Assembly (NCBI GenBank): GCA_964395545.1
Contig: CAYNAW010000019.1
Span: 1-26,269, forward strand
Source: CAYGVX01 sp964395545
GTDB taxonomy: Archaea > Thermoproteota > Bathyarchaeia > Bathyarchaeales > SOJC01
Reading direction: 5' to 3'
DNA length: 26,269 nucleotides
Shown here in pieces: positions 1-6,199 of this stretch. The position numbers and the translations under genes are program-made. Position 1 is the stretch's first letter; every line of letters begins with the position of its first letter. The notes beneath the pieces are model-generated. The model had not been told where the DNA came from. It did not search any database and saw only the letters and a list, made by a program, of their open reading frames with translations.

Positions 1-1
1 A

Positions 2-253
2 CAGGCTAAAATCAACGCGATACAAGCCGTCTACACGGTCATCTTGCTGGGCTACTTCGGAATCTTCGAAGACACCCGGATGACCCCGTTTCTGGAGGTC
101 GCAAACAAACTCAAGACGTACACCGAAGCCTACCGGGACATGCTCAGCACGTCGAAAAGCGCAGCCGAACAAACCCGCATCATCGAAATGCTCCGTGAAG
201 AGCTCGAAACCACCCTCAGCCAACTCGCACACCCCTGGAGCTCCCGCTCGTGA
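2..253 (+). CDS. 3' end of an unknown protein, cut by the window edge
   Basis: The reading frame is open from the first bases to a TGA at 251-253 and gives 83 residues. The part visible starts with a short hydrophobic stretch (VYTVILLGYFGIF). It is followed by a helical, charged segment with heptad-like leucines (MLREELETTLSQL) and a short tail. TTG at 44 could be a start, but the frame stays open upstream and the residues before it look normal, so a longer gene beginning outside the window is more likely. I do not recognise the family. In GC-rich DNA an 83-codon open frame can occur by chance, so this is only moderately supported. Confidence 0.45.
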   Translation, partial: QAKINAIQAVYTVILLGYFGIFEDTRMTPFLEVANKLKTYTEAYRDMLSTSKSAAEQTRIIEMLREELETTLSQLAHPWSSRS

Positions 254-398
254 TATCACACATCACACACGCACCACGCAAAGACATTCGGAGAGGACAC
301 GCCAAACAAGCCGCACCAGCGCCTGTTTCCAGAAAAACGCGGTAAAAAACGCCTCTTCTCCCGACGAGCCGCGCAGTCATCGCAGGACTCCCACCGAC

Positions 399-518
399 TG
401 TGACGTGTGACGTCACAACCACGTGCCCAATTACCATAAGATTTAAGTTCTCATCATGCAGTAATGTGACATCTAGCGTGATATCGCCCACGTCACAGCG
501 AATCACAGCCACGTCACA
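399..518 (+). promoter_or_regulatory. Promoter region with repeated TGTGACGT/ACGTCACA boxes
   Basis: The 278-bp gap 254-531 has no convincing gene. It holds a perfect 12-bp palindrome TGTGACGTCACA (406-417), directly preceded by another TGTGACG (399-405). Two more ACGTCACA copies lie at 490-497 and 511-518, 21 bp apart or two helical turns. A TATA-like GATTTAAGT lies at 440-448, so the palindrome is just upstream of the likely TATA/BRE and the other copies lie in or just after the transcription start region. This layout fits a dimeric regulator's operator. Which protein binds is not known; the winged-helix protein encoded immediately downstream is one candidate. Confidence 0.5.
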
Positions 519-531
519 GGCAGGGGTCAAC

Positions 532-1233
532 GTGTTTGAAACGTTCATCTTCGCCGGGGCTCTCGCAGCAGTCTCGATCGCAGTGGCCTTCTTCTACGGC
601 AAACGCATCAGCGAAGCGCACGCACGCTACGTCGAGGCCAAAGAGGCGGTAAGCGATATCGTCCTGAGCTTCAACAGACAGGTGCGGTCCCAAGAAGAGC
701 GCCTCGAGATGACGACGCGAGAAATGAACGTGCTTCACGGCCGCAACGACCTTCTCGCGGAGAAGGTGGAAGAACAGAAGAAGGCGGTAAGCATGCTCGG
801 CGAGCAAGTGAACTCCATCCGCGGTCAAGACGACGTGACGAACCGGGTGACTTCTGTCGAAGCCAAGGTGAACGAGCTGGCCGCGATGCGCGAAGCGTTG
901 GAGCAACGGGTCGGCGACCTCGAGCGAAGGAAACCGCGCCTGAGAGAGCCGGAGATGCGAGTCGAGTCGGCCATTCCCATCAAGCGCGAAAAGGCGTTGG
1001 CCTCATTGACTGCGACCGAGCTCGCCGTGCTCGACTTCATCGCGTCCGAGGGCGAGAAGACCGCGCCGGAGATCAAAGCGCGGATAGGACTGAGCCGAGA
1101 ACATACGGCGCGCTTGATGAAGAAACTCTACGAGGAAGGCTACCTGGAGCGCAGCGCCAACCGCGTCCCCTTCAAGTACCGGTTGAAAGAAGAGATGCAG
1201 AAGTTTCTCAAGAAGCCGGAACAGAAGAGCTAG
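532..1233 (+). CDS. Membrane-anchored coiled-coil protein with C-terminal winged-helix domain
   Basis: The 233-residue protein has three parts. An N-terminal hydrophobic segment (about residues 3-22, FIFAGALAAVSIAVAFF) can serve as a membrane anchor. A long charged coiled coil runs from about 28 to 133. A C-terminal MarR/TrmB-like winged helix covers about 158-218, with a recognition-helix-like LSREHTARLMKKLYEEGYLER. GTG at 532 is chosen because AGGGGT precedes it at normal spacing; the open frame upstream runs through the ACGTCACA repeats and is low in complexity. The gene is convergent with herA, and the two stop codons share one CTAG (1230-1233). Membrane-tethered winged-helix proteins of this build are common in this part of the archaea and mostly uncharacterised. 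A link to HerA-NurA is suggested only by position. Confidence 0.75.
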   Translation: MFETFIFAGALAAVSIAVAFFYGKRISEAHARYVEAKEAVSDIVLSFNRQVRSQEERLEMTTREMNVLHGRNDLLAEKVEEQKKAVSMLGEQVNSIRGQDDVTNRVTSVEAKVNELAAMREALEQRVGDLERRKPRLREPEMRVESAIPIKREKALASLTATELAVLDFIASEGEKTAPEIKARIGLSREHTARLMKKLYEEGYLERSANRVPFKYRLKEEMQKFLKKPEQKS

Positions 1234-2768
1234 CGGTCGCCGAGGTCCTTGCCGGCGTTTCGCAGACGCTGCAGTTTCTCATCCATCGTGTCCACCGCCG
1301 GGGACGGCGGCAGGTCATAGTCAACGTGCCCCCGGCCGTCCACGTACTCCGGATAGTGGGCGACTTTCACGGGCACGGCGAACCGGATCTTCGGCTCGGA
1401 GATCAGCAACGCTTCGCCGATGTCCAGCATTTTCACTTCCGTGTCGCTGTACTCGAGGTACGGCGTATTCTTGGTGAGAAAGTCCCGGTCAGTCTTCAAC
1501 TCGGTCTTCATGATGACCTTGGTCCAGAGCTCCGCGAACACGTCCGGGTTGATCCGCGACGGCCGCGGGGTCACGGCGTTCAGTCCGACGCGGTATTTAC
1601 GGTACGTCAAGGCGATGGCCGAAAAGATCGTCCGCTCCTTCGCCGGGTCCAGAAACTCGTGGGCTTCCTCCAGCGTGATCAGCAACGTGGGAAGCCGCTG
1701 CCACTGGTCATAATTGCCCTCCCACATGCGCTTGTAGTGATTCGCGACGCCGGCAGCCGTCAAGCAGACAATGCGGTGCTGCTCTTCCGCGGTGAGCCCG
1801 GAAATGTCGATTAAACAAGTGATGCCGCGGCCGATGTTGTCGACCACCTCGTCGATGAAACTGTACTTCGACGGCGGAAAGAGCCCGCGGTCCAGATGGG
1901 TGAGCTTCTGCATCAAGGCATCAATCGTCTGCTTGTGCGCGCGGACCAAGGCGTGCACGCCGCCGGGGCCTTTCACCTCGTACTCGTCACTCGCCCGTTC
2001 GATCCACTCTTCGCCCAGCTGGCCATGCAACTTCTGCGCCAACCGGTACTGGGGATCGGTGATGTCGGGATACAGGTTGCGCAGCTTCCACGGCACGAGG
2101 GTGCGCAGGCCCACGCGCATCTTCTCCTCTTTCGTGCTGTAGAAACGGACGCGGCTGTGAAAGAGCGGGTGGTTGCGCAGGCCCCGGTTGCCCAGCTCTT
2201 TCCCCTCCAACAGTTGCCCGGCGAAGTCGAAAATGAGCCCCGCCGTCTTCGGGCTGTGATCGACCAGTTGGGCATTGACTATCAACTCGGTGTTCGTCTT
2301 CCCAGACCCGGTCATGCCGAACATGCCCATCATCCGCGGGATCGCGTCGATATCGATGCCCACGGACCCGAACGCCTGCTCGCCAGAGCGAAGGAACCCG
2401 AGCTCCAGCTCGCCCGCCAGCCGCAACAGCGTCGCGTCCTCCTCGGCGGCCCGATGCACCTTGTCCATGTAGTTGGGGTTGAAGGTGGGCGACCGCACAC
2501 GGCCGTCTTTGCGTTCGAGAAACAGGATGGCGTCGATGTTCTTATAGCAGGAGTACGGGCCGAAGGTCTCCTTCCCCTCGGCCTCGCGCAGCTGCTCGCC
2601 CGTGTCTAGGGTCGACTGGCTCTGCGCGTCCACGACGCGCGCATAGAAGCTGCGGCCGCTCGAGTCGATGCGAACGATCTGCCCAAACGCGAGGCGCACG
2701 TCCTTGTTCAAATAGAAGGACACCTTGTCGCCCTTCACTTCGCACACGGAGCCTAAGACGCTAGACAC
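1230..2768 (-). CDS. herA: HerA-like DNA translocase ATPase
   Basis: The 512-residue protein belongs to the HerA/FtsK ATPase family. HerA forms a hexamer that works with the nuclease NurA to resect DNA ends, normally with Mre11-Rad50. An N-terminal beta-rich HAS-barrel-like region covers about 1-110. Walker A is GMTGSGKT at 151-158, a DFAG segment lies at 181-184, Walker B is ITLEEAH at 364-370, and an arginine-rich segment follows (YRKYRVGL, then PRPSRINPD, about 389-410), as in HerA. The start chosen is GTG at 2768, which overlaps the nurA stop (GTGTCTAG) with GGTGGAG just upstream. The longer open frame reaching 2897 would run through nurA in another frame and its extra residues look like noise. 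The tight overlap implies coexpression with nurA. No mre11 or rad50 is within the window. Confidence 0.88.
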   Translation of the reverse strand: MSSVLGSVCEVKGDKVSFYLNKDVRLAFGQIVRIDSSGRSFYARVVDAQSQSTLDTGEQLREAEGKETFGPYSCYKNIDAILFLERKDGRVRSPTFNPNYMDKVHRAAEEDATLLRLAGELELGFLRSGEQAFGSVGIDIDAIPRMMGMFGMTGSGKTNTELIVNAQLVDHSPKTAGLIFDFAGQLLEGKELGNRGLRNHPLFHSRVRFYSTKEEKMRVGLRTLVPWKLRNLYPDITDPQYRLAQKLHGQLGEEWIERASDEYEVKGPGGVHALVRAHKQTIDALMQKLTHLDRGLFPPSKYSFIDEVVDNIGRGITCLIDISGLTAEEQHRIVCLTAAGVANHYKRMWEGNYDQWQRLPTLLITLEEAHEFLDPAKERTIFSAIALTYRKYRVGLNAVTPRPSRINPDVFAELWTKVIMKTELKTDRDFLTKNTPYLEYSDTEVKMLDIGEALLISEPKIRFAVPVKVAHYPEYVDGRGHVDYDLPPSPAVDTMDEKLQRLRNAGKDLGDR

Positions 2769-3750
2769 GCTCCACCCACTCCCAATTGAACGCGTACTTC
2801 GCGCCGTGAAGCTCGTCCGTGAAATTGCACGCAACCTCCTCTTGGCGAAGCATCTCCAGCAGCCCCGCCGCAGCCAGTTCCTCCTCCACTTGTCCATGAA
2901 ACTGCAAGAGCTTCGTCGCAGCGACCCCGGAAAAATCGTGCGCCAACCACAGCACCACCGGGTAGCCTAAGCAGCGCGGGTCTTCGGAAATCGTGGTGAG
3001 CGGCGAAAGAAGCGCACTCACGTCCTGCCCGGTCAGGTAGCTCATCACATCACAGCGAAACGCCCGAGGGCTCTCGCTACAGAGTTTAATGATAGATACG
3101 TCGCCGTAAAGGTGCTCGTGCACGTCGGCCTTCTTCACCGGGTAGTAGACCCACCGACCATGGGGCGGAGCCACCATGTACGTCGCCGCAATAAGGTCAC
3201 GCCCTCGTTCATCGTGCAACGTGGGAGACTGCTTACTGATCGCCAGCAGCCGCACCTGCGTCTCTTCGCACCGCTCATAGAGCAGGGCGTTAAATTTCCG
3301 TTCGCCCCCAAAGTAGCTGGCGCCGTCTAACAGTACATAGTCGCCTGCCTCGGCTCGGCCCAAGATGCTGAGCGCCATTTCGCTCTCCAGCTGCAGCCGC
3401 AGTTCCTGCAGGATTTTGCGACGTACATGAGGGTCCCCTCGTACAGTCCTAATTCGCTCGTTGAAGCCCCAGTCGACTTCACGTGCTCGTACAGTCGCAA
3501 ACGACGTGCGCAAAAGGTATATGCCCCAGTTGTTTGCCCGCTTCAACGTCCGTGTGGAACAGTCGACGGCAAAGAAATGTACAGCGCAGCGTTCGACTTC
3601 GGCTAACGGGATGAAATTCCCCGCGGCGGGTTTGACGGCTATGGCAGGTTCATCCTTAAGGTCCACGAAGTCAACGGCCTGTCCTTTCTCAACATAACTC
3701 GCCAACACATCTAGCATTTCGGCAAAGTCGGCTCGAATCTCCTGGCTCAT
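2761..3750 (-). CDS. nurA: NurA-domain 5'-3' nuclease
   Basis: The 329-residue protein is a NurA nuclease, the partner of HerA in DNA-end resection. The RNase H-like acidic core is visible: AVDCS with D63, a glutamate-bearing helix (E122/E124), VLLDGAS with D142, and ISK with K173. Late in the protein, GYPVVLWLAHD places Y263 and H271 eight residues apart, the same spacing I recall for the metal-site Tyr/His of Sulfolobus NurA. The first motif has Cys where most family members have Gly (usually DGS). ATG at 3750 follows GAGGGTAT at a normal distance; the TTG one codon earlier is less likely. The gene overlaps herA by 8 bp and comes first in the operon. Confidence 0.82.
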   Translation of the reverse strand: MSQEIRADFAEMLDVLASYVEKGQAVDFVDLKDEPAIAVKPAAGNFIPLAEVERCAVHFFAVDCSTRTLKRANNWGIYLLRTSFATVRAREVDWGFNERIRTVRGDPHVRRKILQELRLQLESEMALSILGRAEAGDYVLLDGASYFGGERKFNALLYERCEETQVRLLAISKQSPTLHDERGRDLIAATYMVAPPHGRWVYYPVKKADVHEHLYGDVSIIKLCSESPRAFRCDVMSYLTGQDVSALLSPLTTISEDPRCLGYPVVLWLAHDFSGVAATKLLQFHGQVEEELAAAGLLEMLRQEEVACNFTDELHGAKYAFNWEWVERV

Positions 3751-3771
3751 CAACGATACCCTCGACTGCTA

Positions 3772-3801
3772 CTATCGATGATAGCACACGTGACGTAAAT
3801 T
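3772..3801 (-). promoter_or_regulatory. nurA-herA promoter with CACGTGACGT and an inverted repeat
   Basis: Upstream of nurA on the minus strand there is an AT-rich AATTTACG (3794-3801) that could serve as TATA. It overlaps CGTGACGT (3789-3796), a 7-of-8 match to the TGTGACGT boxes at 399-413. CTATC-GAT-GATAG (3772-3784) forms a five-base inverted repeat close to the expected transcription start. The function is inferred from position alone. Confidence 0.4.
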
Positions 3802-3819
3802 CCTTTGCAACAGCTTTGC

Positions 3820-4245
3820 CTATCGGTCTTCAGGTAGACAAAGACCTTTTTGCGCTAGTTTTGTGGCAATCATGTACGTCCTTCTGGACGCGGCCCCTCG
3901 CCGCAGAAGGTACCCCCGATCAGCCATCCTCGCGAGGTACGTTGACACGGTGCTGAGCGAGATAGGTTCGTTAAACTCCTTCTCGTAAGCATCCAACATG
4001 TCCTTTGAAGAGAACCAGGTGAAAGGAAAATATTTCTTCACGAGGGACCGTGTCTTGTCGAATTTCGGCACGCCCACGGCGGTCACAACCTCTGGCTGAT
4101 GAGGGACACCGCCGAGCAACTCGACAATGTCAAGGAGGCCAAGAGCCTTTTCGCGAGTAACGGCCCCTTCAAACCCCACGGTGTAGCGATTTCCCTGGTC
4201 ATCGAACACTTCGACGCGCATTCTCTTCGCAGGCAATGCGTCCAC
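3820..4245 (-). CDS. Small winged-helix DNA-binding protein of unknown role
   Basis: The 141-residue protein begins with a short beta-hairpin region (about 9-28, RVEVFDDQGNRYTVGFEG) and a helix. A winged-helix domain follows at about 63-128, with LSTVSTYLARMADRGYLLRR as the recognition helix and start of the wing. The start is GTG at 4245, with GGGAAGGT upstream; ATG at 4221 lacks a well-spaced ribosome binding site. A likely promoter on the minus strand is CCTATAAC near 4279-4287. The gene has its own transcription unit between nurA and the presumed replication origin. No specific family name can be given. Its place beside the origin makes a role there possible, but nothing in the sequence proves it. 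Confidence 0.72.
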   Translation of the reverse strand: MDALPAKRMRVEVFDDQGNRYTVGFEGAVTREKALGLLDIVELLGGVPHQPEVVTAVGVPKFDKTRSLVKKYFPFTWFSSKDMLDAYEKEFNEPISLSTVSTYLARMADRGYLLRRGAASRRTYMIATKLAQKGLCLPEDR

Positions 4246-4430
4246 CGTAGCTGGACCTTCCCTTTACACTTCACAAGTTATAGGTGTTATGAGAGAACTC
4301 CCTTGGAAGAATAAGGCTAAAACACCGACCAATCTCTGAAAGAACCTCTTTTTGCAAGTATTTTGCGTTGACAGTGTTCACAGGTCCTCGCATTAGGAAT
4401 AAGCTGCCAAGACCCAGGCGTGCCTCCACT

Positions 4431-4451
4431 TCCAAAGGAAACGCAGGGGTC
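4431..4451 (+). repeat. Origin recognition box-like element 1
   Basis: TCCAAAGGAAACGCAGGGGT followed by C. It has the core features of the archaeal ORB: a TCCA..GGAAA part and a G-string ending in GGGGT. It is the best match in the window to the ORB sequence known from Pyrococcus and Sulfolobus. Confidence 0.68.
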
Positions 4452-4569
4452 TCTCCTTCACAAGAAAATAGGCACAAAACAGCCAAACCGGCCAAAAACG
4501 CTGACGAAAAAGAGGCATATTCAGGTCCAAATTAACGACACTTCACCCGAAGTGTACAAAACACAAGCC

Positions 4570-4590
4570 GACCCCTCTTCTTCCAGTAGA
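4570..4590 (-). repeat. Origin recognition box-like element 2, inverted
   Basis: Read on the minus strand this is TCTACTGGAAGAAGAGGGGT followed by C. It matches element 1 at 14 of 21 positions, including GGAA and AGGGGTC. Its opposite orientation gives the inverted arrangement seen around archaeal origins. Confidence 0.5.
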
Positions 4591-4768
4591 AAGTCTGAAC
4601 GCTGCTCAGTATTTGGGATCTGTAGTAGAACTACCTCTTTCGGCGCAATTCCCTCGTGTATTTACTCTATTCCTCTTTAGTGACAGTGTTATATTCTCGT
4701 ACATCAGCTTACCGTTCAGAGTATATTCCCTTCCAGTTACTTGTTCTCACCATTTTCCCTTCAGAGCC

Positions 4769-4789
4769 TCCACAGGAAAGCAAGGGGTG
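4769..4789 (+). repeat. Origin recognition box-like element 3
   Basis: TCCACAGGAAAGCAAGGGGT followed by G. It matches element 1 at 16 of 21 positions, keeping TCCA, GGAAA and AGGGGT. Confidence 0.62.
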
Positions 4790-4858
4790 AGTCTGGAGAG
4801 GCCTCTTTGAGGCAATAGGATTCAACGGGTCTCACTGTTTCAGGTTCTAGAGCCGCTC

Positions 4859-4868
4859 TATAATTTTT
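4859..4868 (+). promoter_or_regulatory. cdc6 TATA box
   Basis: TATAATTTTT lies 78 bp before the cdc6 start codon. With usual archaeal spacing, transcription would begin near 4885-4890, at the edge of ORB-like element 4. This fits autoregulation by the initiator, which is inferred. Confidence 0.45.
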
Positions 4869-4889
4869 TGTACGAAAGTGCTTATCTTT

Positions 4890-4910
4890 TCCACTTGAAA
4901 CAAGGGTTTG
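4890..4910 (+). repeat. Origin recognition box-like element 4, in the cdc6 leader
   Basis: TCCACTTGAAACAAGGGTTT followed by G. It keeps TCCA, GAAAC and AGGG, with one base less between the parts and GGGTTT in place of GGGGT. It lies between the likely cdc6 TATA box and start codon, so binding there could also repress cdc6. Confidence 0.5.
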
Positions 4911-4945
4911 GCAAGTGCAGTTGCTGAAGGGAGAGGAGTGACGCC

Positions 4946-6199
4946 TTGAACAGAGAAGCAGACACGCTTGATGCCGTCTTCGAGCAGTTCCTCAATGGTA
5001 ATCGGGTTTTCAAAGACCGGGATGTACTCCGCCATGACTACGTGCCGGACAAATTGCCTCATCGCGAGGAACAAATCGGCCGGCTGGGTATGACCGTTGC
5101 TCCTCTTCTGAAGAGGCAGCGGTGCTCTAACGTTTTCATCTACGGGAAAACCGGCACGGGTAAGACCGCGGTTATCCGGCATGTTTTGAACCGCCTCGTG
5201 CAGAAGGCCGTGGAATTTAACACCCCTGTTAAGGCGGCGTACATCAACTGCCACTTGGCAGGAACAGAGTACCGAGTGTTCACGGGGCTCTGCGACGCTC
5301 TGAACATACACGTGCCCTTCACGGGCCTCGCCGTCGGTGAGGTCTTCGACCGGTTTAAACACACGCTGGAAGCGCAGGGCTTGATGCTCGTTGTCGTGTT
5401 GGACGAGCTCGATGAGTTGATTAAGGCGAGGGGCGACGTGCTCCTCTACGAGTTGACTCGTATTAACGAGTCTCTTCAGCGTAGCATGCTTTCTATCGTC
5501 GGGATTTCCAACGATCTGCGCTTTAAAGAGCTGTTGGAGCCCCGCGTTCTGAGTGCGCTGAGCGAGGAGGAAGTGTTATTCACGCCCTACGACGCATCGG
5601 AAATCCAGGATATTCTATGGAAGCGGGCAGAGATGGCCTTCTGCGACGGGCTCCTCCTCAATGGCGCGGTCAGCTTATGCGCGGCGTTGGCGGCCGCGGA
5701 ACATGGGGACGCTCGGCGTGCGCTCGACCTGCTTCGCGTGGCCGGCGAAGTGGCAGAACGGGCGAACGCGAAGACCGTGACCGAAGACCACGTGCGGGAG
5801 GCGGAGAAGCGGATTGAGCATGACCGAGTGGTCGACGCGTTGACAAATTTGACCCTGCACTCGAAACTGGTGCTCTACAGTGTTTACCTGCTGGGCAAAG
5901 CCAACGTGTACTCCGCGATAACCGGGGACATTTACGAGGTGTATACGGAACTCTGTAAGGAAACCGGTTTGTCGCCGCTGACCCAGCGGCGCGTGAGCGG
6001 GTTAATCAGCGAACTCGACACGATTGGGCTGCTTAACTCGCGGGTAATCAGCAGGGGGCGCTACGGCCGCACGAAGAAGATCAGTCTCTCCATGCCGCGA
6101 AGTCCGTTAAAGGAAGTTTACGCTAACGACGACCATTTGGGGCAGCTGGGCGACTTCACACCCAACTGCTTGAAGCTCAAGCTAAGCCGAGCTACGTGA
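4946..6199 (+). CDS. cdc6: Orc1/Cdc6 replication initiator
   Basis: The 417-residue AAA+ protein binds origin recognition boxes and loads MCM helicase. Walker A is GKTGTGKT at 67-74, Walker B is VVVLDELDE at 149-157, sensor 1 is in GISND (N189), and sensor 2 lies in GDARRALDLLR. A C-terminal winged helix covers about 315-400 (LVLYSVYLL, then RRVSGLISELDTIGLL), with a wing containing GRYGRTKKISL. The length is normal for the family. The start is TTG at 4946, preceded by GAGGAGTGA; no better in-frame start is near. The gene sits directly downstream of the ORB cluster and its last 8 bp overlap the convergent PolD small-subunit gene. Confidence 0.95.
   Translation: MNREADTLDAVFEQFLNGNRVFKDRDVLRHDYVPDKLPHREEQIGRLGMTVAPLLKRQRCSNVFIYGKTGTGKTAVIRHVLNRLVQKAVEFNTPVKAAYINCHLAGTEYRVFTGLCDALNIHVPFTGLAVGEVFDRFKHTLEAQGLMLVVVLDELDELIKARGDVLLYELTRINESLQRSMLSIVGISNDLRFKELLEPRVLSALSEEEVLFTPYDASEIQDILWKRAEMAFCDGLLLNGAVSLCAALAAAEHGDARRALDLLRVAGEVAERANAKTVTEDHVREAEKRIEHDRVVDALTNLTLHSKLVLYSVYLLGKANVYSAITGDIYEVYTELCKETGLSPLTQRRVSGLISELDTIGLLNSRVISRGRYGRTKKISLSMPRSPLKEVYANDDHLGQLGDFTPNCLKLKLSRAT

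Larger units (their letters stand above)
4246..4945. other. Probable replication origin (gene-free, ORB-bearing)
   Basis: About 700 bp without a credible gene separate the small winged-helix gene from cdc6. It holds four ORB-like elements with the form TCCAnnnGAAAnnnAGGGGT: three on the + strand and one on the - strand, listed separately. AT-richer stretches between them (4500-4545, 4675-4735 and 4856-4890) could serve as unwinding elements. In archaea, origins are typically next to cdc6/orc1 and carry inverted ORBs bound by Orc1/Cdc6. Short open frames here (for example 4271-4495 minus and 4420-4680 plus) cross the ORBs and resemble no protein. The origin call is inference from motif and position. 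Confidence 0.72.

Noticed and set aside
195..410. Open frame of 71 codons upstream of the membrane winged-helix gene
   Set aside because: Thr/Arg/Ser-rich composition typical of a shadow frame in GC-rich DNA. It overlaps the TGTGACGT boxes and lacks a ribosome binding site.
1896..2609. Long open frame (237 codons) antisense to herA
   Set aside because: It is a mirror of the GC-rich herA sequence, rich in His, Arg, Leu and Ala, with no family resemblance; herA itself has all motifs.
4271..4495. Open frame of 74 codons on the minus strand, and others on the plus strand in 4420-4810
   Set aside because: They cross the ORB-like boxes, have atypical composition and no recognisable protein features.
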